From positions 142,299,012 through 142,363,011 of the forward strand of contig NC_059073.1 in assembly GCF_020497125.1 (NCBI RefSeq): DNA of 64,000 bases, in the 5' to 3' direction. Origin of the DNA: Mauremys mutica (lineage: Eukaryota; Chordata; Testudines; Geoemydidae). Below are positions 1 through 10,300 of this stretch, one piece after another. A program made the translations under genes and the position numbers. The notes below the pieces were generated by a model. That model was not told where the DNA came from, searched no databases, and worked only from the letters and a program-made list of their open reading frames with translations. The stretch's first letter is position 1; each line of letters begins with the position of its first letter.

Positions 1-498
1 TAACCGTCTCTGCTAACTTACAAAGGCAAGGGGATATTGCTGTGTAGCACTGCAGTACCGCGTCTGTCGGCAGCATCCAGTAGAGATATGGTGACAGTGA
101 AAAAAGGCTGAATGGGGTCCATGGTTGCCATGCTATGGCATCTGCCAGGGCAATCCAGGGAAAAGGGCGTGAAATGATTGTCTGCCATTGCTTTCATGGA
201 GGGAGGATTGACTGATGACATTTACCCAGAATCACCCGTGACACTGTTTTTGCCCCATCATGCATTGTGATCTCAACCCAGAATTCCAATGGGCGGGGGA
301 GACTGTGGGAACTATGGGATAGCTATGGGATAGCTACCCACAGTGCAACGCTCCAGAAATCGACGCTAGCCTCGGTACATGTACGCACACCACCGAATTA
401 ATGTGCTTAGTGTGGCCACATGCACTCAACTTTATACAATCTGTTTCCAAATACCAGTTTCTGTAAAATTGGAATAATCCCATAGTGTAGACATACCT
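1..498 (+). mobile_element. Harbinger-like non-autonomous DNA element, right end (cut by window start)
   Basis: This stretch matches, by eye and over its whole length, the right half of the 10471-12700 element. Shared landmarks are a run about the first 13-nt 'ctatggcatctgc' block, the 'ccacagtgcaacgctccaga' block and the terminal 'gtgtagacataccttta'. Its left end lies outside the window. The end has the TCTACAC core of the other Harbinger-like MITEs here. It lies in the intron upstream of the first ANTXR1 exon seen. No intact frame. Confidence 0.75.
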
Positions 499-563
499 TT
501 AGTTTGCTGACACTTGTCTCATATCGAATGTGCACAGTGGGCCACTTTGCTATATGTACACTT

Positions 564-755
564 AAGAACATAACAGCCATACTGGGTCAGACCAAAGGTC
601 CATCTAGCCCAGTATCCTGTCTTCCGGCAGTGGCCAATGCCAGATGCCCCAGAGGGAATGAACAGAACAGGTAATCATCAAGTGATCCATCCCCTGTGGC
701 CCATTCCCAGCTTCTGGCAAACAGAGGCTAAGGACACCATCCTAACAGATCCTAA
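564..755 (-). repeat. CR1 LINE 3' tail
   Basis: Starts 'aagaacataacagccatact' and continues through 'gggtcagaccaaaggtccat' and 'ctagcccagtatcctgtctt'. This is the reverse complement of a very common turtle CR1 3' end. It is 5'-truncated and carries only the non-coding tail and the last bases of ORF2. Sister copies lie at 7980-8466 (+ strand) and 15685-15960. Confidence 0.8.
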
Positions 756-1261
756 ACAGGCTTATCTGACTGCAGAAGGGTTCCACCAGCATTGGAAATC
801 AGTCCCCCTGATCTGCTCCTTGTTGCCACTGACAGCCAGTATAGGTACCCAGAGCAGCACCTAGAAGGCCCCAGGATTGGGGGAGTGCAAAGATGTTTTA
901 AAGCCACCTTCATGCCTCCTTCCTGAGCTGTGCTGAGTGCTTTTTGGCCATACCTCAGGATCTGGCCCAGTATTCCTCCTCCTTCTTTCTTCTGTTTTAA
1001 GGCGGTCTCAACCAGATTTCAAGCAATGATTTTGTAACTTGAAAACATTGTGGGATCAACCCGTTTATTTCTCAGAATTCAGAGATGATGCAAGACAGAG
1101 TCTCTTTAAAACAAAACAAGTTGTTTTGCTGGGGCAGGATTGTACCTGTCAAGTGGTGTTATTTCATAGCTCAAACAATATCTTCTTAACAGGAATGCAC
1201 ATCCCCTGAAAAATAACCACCAAAAGATCTAGACCCCTTTACAGCTCTCTGCCACTTCATG

Positions 1262-1513
1262 GTCATGTCTACACAGCAAAAGTTGTGCATGGGCTAGCCT
1301 ACCTGAGCTAGCATGAGTCCAGCTAGCAGGCAATATAACAGTGAAAGCAACATAGTGCAGGCTAGTGAGCTGAGTACATATCCAGGGTCCATGCTGGGTT
1401 TACACTACCTGCATTGAAGCCCACGCTGCACTGTCTTCGCTGCTGTTGCTACCAGTGCTAGTTGGATTCAAGCTAGATTCAGTAAGCTAACCTGGCTCAA
1501 CATAACCCATGTA
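1262..1513. repeat. Degenerate fold-back MITE of the 'gtctacac / gctagc' family
   Basis: Begins 'catgtctacacagcaaaagt', carries several GCTAGC/CTAGCTC-type words and ends near 'cataacccatgta'. It resembles the better-preserved elements at 16639-16962 and 52785-53027. Ends are not clear and no target duplication was found. The 506 bases between the CR1 tail and this copy hold nothing recognised. Confidence 0.45.
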
Positions 1514-1613
1514 AAGGGGTCTTACGGTCTATGTTTGTCCTTTACTTAGTCATCCATTTGTGTCCACTGACAACTCAACCCCGTGATGTATCTATCTCCT
1601 TTCTGTTTGATAG

Positions 1614-1772
<159 letters not shown>

Positions 1773-2129
1773 TGACATTCTCCCAGAGGGAAACAAAGAG
1801 GAGCTGTGACCTCTCTCTCTGGGATGCCAGTATTAATTGGAAGTAACTCCACTGAGGTCAATGTGAGTATATGGAACCTCTGAAAATCAGGGCATTTATT
1901 CAGGAATCCCATTGAAATTCAATAAGAGTAAGGCACCTACCCTTCTTAGGCTCTCCTTTGAAAATTCTAGCTGAAATATGGGTTTAGGAGCCTAACTTTA
2001 GACACATATGTTTGAAAATGTTGGTGTAAGTCACTGATCGTTCTTCAGTGGGCTCTGTGAATGCTTTGGTTTGCTCTCTTGGGTTTTGTTGACTGCTTAT
2101 CTCTACCAGTGACAAGTTTCTGTTGATAA

Positions 2130-2320
2130 GGGATGGTCAGATTTCCACACCACCACCCAAAATGGCTTTCCTAGTAAATGGAAATGTCCATTTTCATCAA
2201 GATTTTTTTTTCCAACCCCCATCCCCCAAAAAATTTTCAAAATGAATAATTTGAAAGTTTTACCAAACTCTACATTTTTTAAATTTCGTTCTGCTAGGGA
2301 ACATAACACTTTCTCTCACT
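2130..2320. repeat. AT-rich 'aaaattttca' interspersed repeat
   Basis: Dense in self-complementary words such as 'ggaaatgtccattttcat' and 'aaaaaattttcaaaatga'. The same style of sequence recurs at 8745-8920, 10080-10300, 30455-30680 and 43905-44260, so this is an interspersed family and not simple AT bias. Family not identified; no coding content. Confidence 0.5.
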
Positions 2321-2593
2321 TTTTTGTGACTGGCTCCTTTGAGACGAATTGGGACCAGGCCTCCCTGAACCATAATGACCTGCCTCCCAGCTTAAAAGGG
2401 CAGAACTAATTGGGGACAGATGACAGCCTGAGAAATACCTGGGCCTCATAAAAGGGCTGAGAACTCCAAGTTGTCCACAGGGAGAAAATTGGGCTTCTGT
2501 GGAAAGCCCTGAAGTAAGGTCTGAAAGAAAGAGGAGATTTCATGGAAGCAGCCTGGGAATCAGGGCTCTATGCCCTCTTCTATGCACATCTAA

Positions 2594-2830
2594 GGCCTGG
2601 TCTACACAAGGAAGTTAGGTCAATATAACTGTGTTGCTCAGAGGTGTGAAATAACCCCCTGTGTAGACAGCAATAGGCCAATGGGAGAATTCTCCTATCA
2701 ACCTAGCAACTGCCTCTCAGGGAGGTGGAGTACTTACACTGACAGGAGAACCCCTCCCATCGGTGTAGGTAGTATCTTCACTGAAGCACCTCGTTGGCAT
2801 AGTTGCAGCATTTTAAGTGTAGACGAGGCC
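2594..2830. mobile_element. PIF/Harbinger-like MITE with TAA target duplication
   Basis: Terminal inverted repeats read GGCCTGGTCTACACAAGGAA on the left and GGCCTCGTCTACACTTAAAA on the complement of the right end. Both are flanked by TAA (2591-2593 and 2831-2833). A 3-bp T-N-A duplication is typical of PIF/Harbinger transposition. The 237-bp copy has no coding capacity. A diverged relative in the other orientation lies at 63255-63500. Confidence 0.75.
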
Positions 2831-3310
2831 TAAGCCACGCTGGTCTGCAGGAGTGCAACGTACTTTCCTTGTCTTCATAAAACACTGTATTGGTTCCTCT
2901 GGAGCTGCCCGAAGGGAATTCCACAGAACCGCACTGTGTTGGACGCATGTCAGGAATCAATTTTTAATAAAAACCCAAATGGAATTTGTTGGTTTTTTTT
3001 TTTTTTTTAAATAACTCATGTTGTCAATAGCCCATAACATTCAGTCATGGCGGGTAAGAACACTGCCTTTCCCATTTTCTCATTTGTCAATGGAGCACAA
3101 AGGAGAAAGAGCCTTGGGAGTTTTGGGGCTTTGATGCTCTACAGATGTTAGGGCCTTCTAGTTTTCTGTTACCCTTCAGTAACTTAACGCCAGTGCAAAA
3201 TGAGTGTATCGGGGAGTAAAACGCTATCCAATCAGAATGGCAGCATTTACCGCTCACTTTGCACTGGTGTCAATCACAACCCATGATACAAGGCAATGAG
3301 AATGAAGCCC

Positions 3311-3440
3311 ATTGACTTCAAAGCCAGAAGAAACCATTATGGGTCTATTATTATAAAGGACTATTGTCTAGTCTGACCTCCTGCATAACACAAGCCATAA
3401 AATAGCACCTGTAACTTGTGGTTGAGCTACAGTGTATCTT
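3311..3440 (-). repeat. CR1-like tail, first half (interrupted)
   Basis: 'attgacttcaaagccagaag' then 'gtctgacctcctgcataaca' belongs to the same tail family as 36420-36700, 41712-42060 and 49931-50318. The sequence breaks at 3441 and resumes at 4284 with 'gagagacatccagtctcaat', as expected for this family. The 840 bases in between are therefore later insertions. Confidence 0.7.
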
Positions 3441-3443
3441 TTA

Positions 3444-3981
3444 GGCTATGTCTACACTTATGGTGGCATCTAGATAGGGTAACCAGATGTCCCAATTTTA
3501 TAGGGACAGTCCCGATATTTGGAGCTTTTTCTTATATAGGCACCTATTGCCCCCCACCCCCATCCCAATTTTTCACACTTGCTGTCTGGTCACCCTACCC
3601 GTAGAGTACAGGTACTACATGCGTAGCTACACGCCACACTGAAAGGCAGGCTGCGTCCATACTGGTCACTGCTGAGTGTAGCTGCATATCGCAGTGAAAA
3701 GCTCTGGCAGCGGGGATCTACCAGAGCCTTTCCCCACCACTGAAGTCTTTCACAAAGGCTCTGGCAGCAGGAGTCAGCAGGACATCGCACTGCTAAAAAT
3801 AACTGTTTAGACATGGGAGGCCCTGCTTGGATGTGCAGAGAGCTGTGTAGGATGCATACCCTGGGGATTCAGCTGTTTAGGGCACTCTACTCACCTAAGC
3901 CGTGCCTCGCCGTCTACACTGCTATTTATACCCATGGTAGCTGGGCATGCAGTGTCTGTACTCTGCATACCGGACGTAACC
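3444..3981. mobile_element. Harbinger-like DNA element with TTA duplication, itself carrying an hAT MITE
   Basis: Left end GGCTATGTCTACACTTATGG; complement of the right end GGTTACGTCCGGTATGCAGA. TTA flanks it at 3441-3443 and 3982-3984. The TIRs are diverged but alignable. At 3475-3597 it contains a second, hAT-like element. It has no intact frame. It inserted into the CR1-like tail 3311-4390, and its right-hand TTA is shared with the next MITE. Confidence 0.6.
3475..3597. mobile_element. Short hAT-like MITE, TIR TAGGGTRACCAGA
   Basis: A 123-bp element running from TAGGGTAACCAGATGTCCCA to GTCTGGTCACCCTA. The two ends are inverted copies with one mismatch in 13 bases. The body ('cagtcccgatatttgg', 'tttttcttatataggcacct') is a repeat I recall as very common in turtles. 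The flanking 8-mers catctaga and ccgtagag share a tag(a) core but are not a convincing duplication. Confidence 0.65.
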
Positions 3982-3984
3982 TTA

Positions 3985-4280
3985 GGGCAGGTCTACACTA
4001 AGGGCGGGGGTCGAATTAGGGTACGCAAATTCAGCTACGTGAATAGCGTAGCTGAATTCGAAGTACCCTAATTCGAACAACTCACCCGTCCAGACGCGGC
4101 GGGGTCGAACTCCGCGGCTCCCCCGTCGACTCCACCAACTCCTTTTGCCGAGGTGGAGTACCGGAGTCGACCGCGGCGCTTCCGGAGTTCGAACTATCGC
4201 GTCTAGATCAGACGCGATAGTTCGAACTCCGAAAAGTCGAACTCTCCGCGTCGAACCGGCAGGTAAGTGTAGACGTACCC
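3985..4280. mobile_element. PIF/Harbinger-like MITE with internal hairpins, TTA duplication
   Basis: A 296-bp element with ends GGGCAGGTCTACACTAAG and (complement of right) GGGTACGTCTACACTTAC, flanked by TTA at 3982-3984 and 4281-4283. Inside lies a perfect 22-bp palindrome, arms 4183-4204 and 4210-4231 around the loop AGATC. A second large inverted repeat spans roughly 4009-4077. CpG density is far above the surroundings, so the copy is fairly young. No coding potential. Confidence 0.85.
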
Positions 4281-4283
4281 TTA

Positions 4284-4390
4284 GAGAGACATCCAGTCTC
4301 AATTTAAAGACTTCTAGTGATGGAGAATCTACCCCATCCCATGGTGAGTTGTTCCAATGGTTTAGTAATCATTGTTCCCCTGGGCAAGTG
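4284..4390 (-). repeat. CR1-like tail, second half
   Basis: Continues the family sequence broken at 3441: 'gagagacatccagtctcaat', then 'ggagaatctaccccatccc' and 'gagttgttccaatggttta'. It is old and 5'-truncated. Confidence 0.7.
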
Positions 4391-4480
4391 CAGAGCATCC
4401 AGAATATACTTAAGGAATGGGACTTTGGACTCTCGCAGGGGTGTAGCTAGCCCTTTGCAATTGAATTTTCTGCTGCTTCT
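4388..4480. repeat. Unnamed ~90-bp repeat, copy 1 (pair with 5420-5510)
   Basis: 'cagagcatccagaat', 'ggaatgggactttgg' and 'gtgtagctagccctttg' recur in the same order at 5420-5510. The two copies flank the ANTXR1 exon 4894-5061 about 1 kb apart. They are diverged by perhaps a quarter of positions, by eye. This could be a local duplication or two copies of an interspersed family. Confidence 0.5.
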
Positions 4481-4893
4481 ACCAACCCCAACTCAAGCAA
4501 CTGGCCCTTTTGACTCCAGTGGGACTTCCTGCATGAACGAGGATTGATGGTTTCAGAATCAGGTTTGAAGTACGGAAAGACCTCTAGATTCTATACAACA
4601 ATTGTCTTCTCTGAGGCAAATGATCTTCTCCTTTTCTAGAAAACCCAGCATCTACATGTACCAAAATGCCCAGAATGGGAACTTCTTGCAACTGCAATCC
4701 GGAGAGATGGGACTGAACCAAAGCCCCAGATCCCAGCACCCAAAGCCCCAGTGTAGACTCAAACTTTGCAGCTTGTCCCTCTCTCAACAGTGAATCTGGA
4801 CAATGGGGAAATCTAGATCCAGATTCAAAAGCTGCAGCTTTACTTTCAACAGCAGATGCTATTTTAAGATGCCAACAATGTTTTTCTTCTTAG

Positions 4894-5061
4894 GTCCGCT
4901 GGGGAGAAAAGGGATCCACGGAAGAAGGGGCTAAACTAGAGAAAGCCAAGAATGCCAGAGTGAAGATGCCAGAGCAAGAATATGAATTCCCCGAACCCAG
5001 GAACCTGGGGAATGGCATGCGCAGGTCCTCTTCTCCCCAGAGGTGGTACACGCCAATCAAG
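4894..5061 (+). CDS. ANTXR1: ANTXR1 cytoplasmic-tail exon (core of the conserved C-terminal domain)
   Basis: 168 nt, 56 codons, phase 0 at both ends. It begins [20 protein letters not shown], continues through [11 protein letters not shown] and [14 protein letters not shown], and ends RWYTPIK. The acceptor follows a T-rich tract ending CTTAG at 4893; the donor is GTAGGT at 5062. This is the middle of the anthrax-receptor C-terminal domain, cytosolic and strongly conserved. The segment has a charged, probably helical first half and a Ser/Arg-rich second half with tyrosines that could be phosphorylated. Compared with the mammalian protein as I remember it, the end has small substitutions (GNG for NNN, QRWYTP for RKWYSP). 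No frame damage. Confidence 0.96.
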
Positions 5062-5419
5062 GTAGGTCTTATCCAGGTACATTGTCCATAGATCGATTCC
5101 AGTAGATACATGTTAAACACTTAACATGTGGAGCCTTATGGAGAGTTTTCATGTGCAAAGGTTAAAGCAGTGAGAGTGACTTTGTGTAAAGTTCCCAGTC
5201 CCAAACCTGGGAGTCCACCCAAAGGCTGTTTTAACTTGCACCAGATGCCTTTGCCTCAAGGGGTTGTTCGGTATAAAGGAGCCCCAGTCGTGCTTCTTTT
5301 CTCCCTCCATGCTATCTGCAATGTAAAAACCATGGCAGCGTCTCTCCACTACCCAAGTGTTCCACTAGGCAGTGGAGAGCCTTAAGTGGCTGTTAAGCTG
5401 GCGTTAGGGCTGCTTTGGA

Positions 5420-5510
5420 GTGGTACAGAGCAGCCAGAATGCACCTGAGGAATGGGGCCCTTGGCTCTTGCAGTGGCGTAGCTAAGCCTTTGAAAGTGCT
5501 TTCTCCCCTA
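5420..5510. repeat. Unnamed ~90-bp repeat, copy 2
   Basis: Parallel to 4388-4480: 'cagagcagccagaat', 'aggaatggggcccttgg', 'gcagtggcgtagctaag'. Same orientation as copy 1. No coding potential. Confidence 0.5.
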
Positions 5511-5957
5511 TTCATGCCTGAAACCCTCACAAAGTCTGCAAAGGTAGGTCTTCCATTCTCTGAGTGCAGAGAGAGAGAGAGAGAAACCTCTCTCCTGCTC
5601 TTACTTAATAATTAGCCTGGTGAAGAAGAAAATAATTCTTGCCAGATGCCACAAAGGAGAACTGACCCTAGGAAATTAAGGACTGATTCTGTTGTGCAGA
5701 GAGCGAATGACGGCCAATGACCATGGGTCAGCAGGGCTCGGAACACTGCAGGGCAGCTTGCCCATCCTCTGGGGAGGGAATGCCCTGCAAATGCTCTCTG
5801 GCCGACTTAGAGCAGCCTCGGAAGCTAAGGGCCAGATTTTTATTTATGCCAAGGCTGTGGCAGTGCAAGACTGTGGAACAAACTCCCACAACAGCTAAGG
5901 ACCATCCCAAACCTCACAACCTTGCACTCCAAGTGCTAGGGGCAGTTCTCTGACCTG

Positions 5958-6652
5958 TGTGACAAAGTTCCTCCTCTACCTTGGTGGGTCCTGCGCTTAT
6001 TGGCAGATTTTCTCACCTCAGTGATCTTCCCCACAGTCTGGATCAACTCCTCCTGTGTCTGATCAGGAGTTGGGAGGTTTGGGGGGAACCCAGGCCCGCC
6101 CTCTACTCCGGGTTCCAGCCCAGGGCCCTGTGGATTGCAACTGTCTATAGTGCCTCCTGTAACAGCTGCATGACAGCTACAACTCCCTGGGCTACTTCCC
6201 CATGGCCTCCTCCAAACACCTTCTTTATCCTCACCACAGGACCTTCCTCCTGGTGTCTGATAACGCTTGTACTCCTTAGTCCTCCAGCAGCACACCCTCT
6301 CACTCTCACTCTCAGCTCCTTGTGCCTCTTGCTTCCAGCTCCTCTCACACACACACTTCCTCTCCTCTGGCTCCTCCTCACCTGACTGGAGTGAGCTCCT
6401 TTTTAAACACAGGTGCCCTGATGAGCCTGGCTTGATTGACTGCAGGTGATCTAATCAGCCTGTCTGCCTTAATTGGTTCTAGCAGGTTCCTGATTACTCT
6501 AGTTCAGCCCCTGCTCTGGTCACTCAGGGAACAGAAAACTACTCATCCAGTGACCAGTATATTTGCCCTCTACCAGACTCCTGTAGCCCGCCCACTTCCT
6601 GGATACCAAATAGGACCAGACTCCTGTACCCCACTGGTCTGGGTCTGTCACA
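5958..6652. mobile_element. Solo LTR of an endogenous retrovirus or related LTR element
   Basis: The 695-bp unit starts TGTGACAAAGTTCCTCCTCT and ends GGTCTGGGTCTGTCACA, so it has the TG...CA ends and the TGTGACA/TGTCACA inverted termini of an LTR. Flanking 4-mers are cctg (5954-5957) and tctg (6653-6656), a possible 4-bp duplication with one change. No second LTR, primer site or internal coding region lies beside it, so it is a solo LTR left by recombination. Pyrimidine-rich body with a TTTAAA motif near 6393. Orientation is uncertain. Confidence 0.75.
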
Positions 6653-7184
6653 TCTGCCTTCCCTAAGATAAACACAGAGCAGCAGGTAGATTTCAAACCA
6701 ACTAACAAAAAGCCCGACCAAAACAAACCACTTCACTGCATGCACACTTCTCCCCCTCAGAAGGGGGTAAGCGAGGGAACGAACCACATGGGACAGAGGA
6801 TAGCCATGCTGCTTAACGTATGTCTGGAAGGTGCTCACATACTACAGCGATGAGTGGCTTGAGCCAATCTGTAGAACAGACTTTACCTAGTTATTAATCT
6901 CCACCACACCCTCACTGGACGACCCCCGAAAGACAACATATGCAGACAGAATAACTGCATCCAAAACTTTCCCTAAACACAATCCATGAGAACTCAGCAG
7001 AAAAGAAGGAACAATTTCTGGGAACTTGATGATCTGCTACAGCCCTTCACCTACAGTCAGAAAAATGTCCAGCACCCCACTCTGCTCTTGGCAAAATCTT
7101 TTCCTCGGACAACATGAACGTACAGAGATGAATGTGCATTGTGTCATGCAGGGAAGTGATCACATCATCACAAAAGCCAGAGGC

Positions 7185-7445
7185 AGGAAAGACCTATTAG
7201 GTCATTGAGTCCATGTACCCAGCCAAAGCAGGATTGCTAACTCGAGTGTATCCTTCAATGCTTTTTCCAGTCTTCTTCGAAAATAACACATCACTATCCA
7301 CTGTTCCCTGTGGGGGAATATTCCACAGACTCACTGGCCTCACCCATTGGAAATGTCTCCTGTGTGTTAATGTGTTCATCTTAAATATTCCTTCATCCCA
7401 GTGCTCAAAGTGTGCACAACTCCATTGGCTAAACAAGACATACTA
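7185..7445 (-). repeat. Old CR1-like tail
   Basis: 'ggtcattgagtccatgtacc', 'ccctgtgggggaatattcca' and 'aatgtgttcatcttaaatat' follow the order of CR1-type 3' ends in reverse complement (target phrase, then the frame encoding the last ORF2 residues). Heavily diverged. Confidence 0.5.
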
Positions 7446-7979
7446 TTCCCTCTGGTTGTATTACACTGCTTAAAATACCTCCTCACTCAGTGGATGGAAG
7501 GTAAATAATGTGCTTGTTGCAATCTAATAACAACAAAAAAAGTCCTCATAAAGCAGAACACAAAACCAAATCTTAGGACCAATGTTTGAGGAAAGTTAAG
7601 CAGGAAATTCACATTTAAGGGATGATCATCTCTCTTCCTTTGCATGTGATCCTTCGCTTCACACAGCCGCACAAGCACTATCCTTCACTCGGGATTTCCT
7701 GGGTTTTGTCACTTTATCTGATGGAGTTTTTCTTCCCTTTACATTTGCTTCCACAGGAGCGTCTGTCCAGTAGGTGGATTGCCTTTAGTTGAGAGTGGAT
7801 ATATTGTAGCTTGAAATACCGTGGACTTTAAGTGCTGTCAGACAGCAGACTTTAGTGTTGTTACTTATTTGGATGGTACCAAATGGATTCCCCTCCCCCC
7901 GCACCTTAAACATTCTTTCAGATGTTTAAAAATGTATCAGCTGTATAATCCAGTGGATTATTTGATCATTACCTGTTCT

Positions 7980-8466
7980 GTTTATTCCCTCTGAGGCACC
8001 TGGCACTGGCTGCTGTCAGAAGACAGGACACTGGGCTAGATGGACCCTTGGTTGCAGGGCCATCCAGAGGATTCAGGGGGCAAGGGGTCTTCGACGGTGG
8101 GGGGCCCCCACCACCGAATTGCCACCGAAGACCCACCCCAGGACCCGCCGCCGAAGTGCCGGAAGGACGCCCCGCCGCGGGTCTTCGGGGCATTTCGGTG
8201 GCGGGTCCCAGAGAGGAAGGACCCCTCGCCGCCGAATTGCCGACGACGACCCGGAGTGGAAGAAGCTCTGGGGGCCCGGGCCCCGCGAGAGTTTTCCAGT
8301 GTCCCCAGACCGAGTGAAGGACCCCGCTCCAGGGACCCCAAAAAACTCTCGTGGGGGCGCCTGCGGGGCCCGGGGCCTGGGGCAAATTGCCCCTCTTGCC
8401 CCCCCCCTCTGGGCAGCCCTGCTTGGTCGGACTCAGTTTGGTTGTTTCTTTATGTTCTTATGTTCT
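7980..8466 (+). repeat. CR1 3' tail interrupted by an hAT MITE
   Basis: The CR1 tail 'ctgctgtcagaagacaggac' + 'actgggctagatggacccttgg' reads up to 8054. It resumes after 8421 with a diverged 'ctcagtttggttgtttctta'-like end and 'tatgttcttatgttctt'. It is the + strand version of the tail seen at 564-755. The 8055-8421 block is a later insertion. Confidence 0.7.
8055..8421. mobile_element. GC-rich hAT-like MITE, 8-bp duplication
   Basis: Starts CAGGGCCATCC; complement of the right end is CAGGGCTGCCC. Flanking 8-mers are cttggttg (8047-8054) and cttggtcg (8422-8429), 7 of 8 identical, as for hAT transposition. The 367-bp body is extremely GC- and CpG-rich with repeated 'ccgccgaa' and 'gaattgccg' words and reads open in several frames by composition alone. 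Same family as 53314-53843. Confidence 0.85.
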
Positions 8467-8744
8467 TCAATAATCCAAGGAGCAAAGCAAAACAATTCAG
8501 TTAGAGCAGTTTGCTAATCTCTTTGCTCAGCTGAAAGGGAGAAACGCAGCAAACTAGAAAATTCATTATTTGCATAGCTCTGAGCCCCAGTCTACCCCAC
8601 TTCCTCCAGACTCATGATCCCTGCTGTCCTTATACAACCCCTAGCCCTCTCTGCTTATCTGAGCTTCCAGTCTGGCCCTCTGCTCCCATACTTGTCTTCA
8701 GCTATACACCAAAAAATGTTCTCTTTCCTCCACAAGAAATTTAT

Positions 8745-8920
8745 TTATTTATTTGGAAAACTGAATATTTTCAGCCAAAAATTACACCTTTCAGTTTTCA
8801 GATGAAATTTTTTAGGTTTTTTGGGTTTTCAAAAACTAAAAATATATATATTCTTTATTGGTAAAGTCAAATTTTTCCACTGAAAATTTTTTCAAAAATG
8901 AAACCTGTTTCTTTATTGTC
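8745..8920. repeat. AT-rich 'aaaattttca' interspersed repeat
   Basis: 'gaatattttcagccaaaaat', 'ttttcagatgaaattt' and 'ccactgaaaattttttca' mark the family also seen at 2130-2320 and elsewhere. A G-rich run 'tgagggggggggagg' follows near 8945. Confidence 0.5.
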
Positions 8921-9009
8921 CGTTTTCTGTGTGTGTGGTGGTGGTGAGGGGGGGGGAGGTAGGAATTAAAAGTTCCCACCTGCTCTAGTGTGAAAGTTGC
9001 CAGCAAGAT

Positions 9010-9320
9010 AAGGATAAGATCATCTGAACTGGCTCTCTCTTTAGCCTTGAGTGTTTGTCCAGTCCATGTCTAGAAGGATTCCAGCAAAGGGGTTTCTACT
9101 GATTTCCCTGAAAAACTGTTCTACACTTTGTTGGTTCTCACTATGAGAACTTTTTTTTCTGATATCCAGCTTAAATTTCCCTTTATTTAATTTCATTCCA
9201 CAACAGTTAAGGTCATTTCTAGGCCATTATTATTATAGTAATGTCAGAGTACCCGAGCCACAATCAGGGCCACATTGTGTTAGGAGCTGTACAAATGTAG
9301 AATAGACAAGTTCCCACCCT
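9010..9320 (-). repeat. Old CR1-like segment followed by an unnamed interspersed repeat
   Basis: 9010-9225 ('cagtccatgtctagaaggat', 'tagtaaaggggttt'-like text, 'atccagcttaaatttccctt') resembles a CR1-type 3' ORF2 end in reverse complement. 9225-9320 ('ttattattatagtaatgtca', 'cattgtgttaggagctgtac') belongs to another family, also seen at 37205-37340, 40090-40200, 41258-41342 and 42300-42375. Both are diverged. Confidence 0.4.
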
Positions 9321-10079
9321 AATGGGCCAGATAGCAAATGGGTCTAAGCCAGGGATATTTTGGACTGAGGTTCTTTCCTGTCTCACGTTATTAACTAGTA
9401 AAAAGACTGGGATGTCTTCAACCATCCATAAAGGAAATTGGTTCCCCTGGAAATACATTGCCTGAGGCACAGATAAAATGTACTGGATATTATTGACAAA
9501 GGTGTGGTACTGCTGGCAGCTATTCAGTTAATCACAAGCAGCATCCAGGATTGACCACGTCTTCAAACATCCTTCTGTAGCAGTACCCAAAAAAATCCAG
9601 TATCGTGCATTCAGCCTGGAGAGGTTCAATTGGCAGAAATGCAGAGAGTGTTTGATAAATATGCTAGGTATACCTCTTTGCTCTTCCATTCCGCCGGAAA
9701 TTAAAAATTCCAACATGCTGCACTCAGGAAAACGCTTCTTCAGATCTCAGGGAAGCTGATTCATTTTTGGGAGTGGAAGAGTGGCCCCTTATAGAAGAGA
9801 CAGGAAAAACATTACAACAATACGAGGAATCCCTGGGCAGTGAATATATGTTTCTGAGCACATGGTGCTGTGCACAGCTGTATACTTTTTCTGGCCTCGT
9901 TAAACTCTTCTGGAAAACAACCACAGTATTTGCCTCTTTTCTCACTGCCTCATTCCAATCAGAAATAGAGGAATGCCTTATTGGGATTGCACAGATGTGC
10001 TACAAAGGCAGGAATTCCCACATATCAATCTGTCGCCTCTAACTGGGAGCTGCTCAAAAGCATCCCGTTGAAACTGTTT

Positions 10080-10300
10080 TTGACAGATAATTGGGTTTTT
10101 GACCAAATGATATATATTTTTAATTTATTTTTTATGCACAGAGTGTCTACTTTCTATGGAAAATTTTGGCTTTTTATCAGAAAACTGAAAGGCCAAAATC
10201 CAAAAATTTTCCATTTTCAGCTGCAAGCTGAAAATTTTTGTTTTTCAATCGAAATTTGACATTTTCTGCAGGAAAAAAAAATCTGTTTTCCAATCAGCTC
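10080..10300. repeat. AT-rich 'aaaattttca' interspersed repeat
   Basis: 'aaaattttccattttcagct' and 'gcaagctgaaaatttttg' form a near-palindrome, the same family as 8745-8920. No coding potential. Confidence 0.5.

Noticed and set aside
5936..6385. 138- and 134-codon frames on opposite strands
   Set aside because: They lie almost wholly in the solo LTR; no gag, protease or polymerase motif.
8036..8517. Arg/Pro-rich frames up to 154 codons on both strands
   Set aside because: Same GC-rich hAT repeat; several overlapping frames on both strands, no domain.
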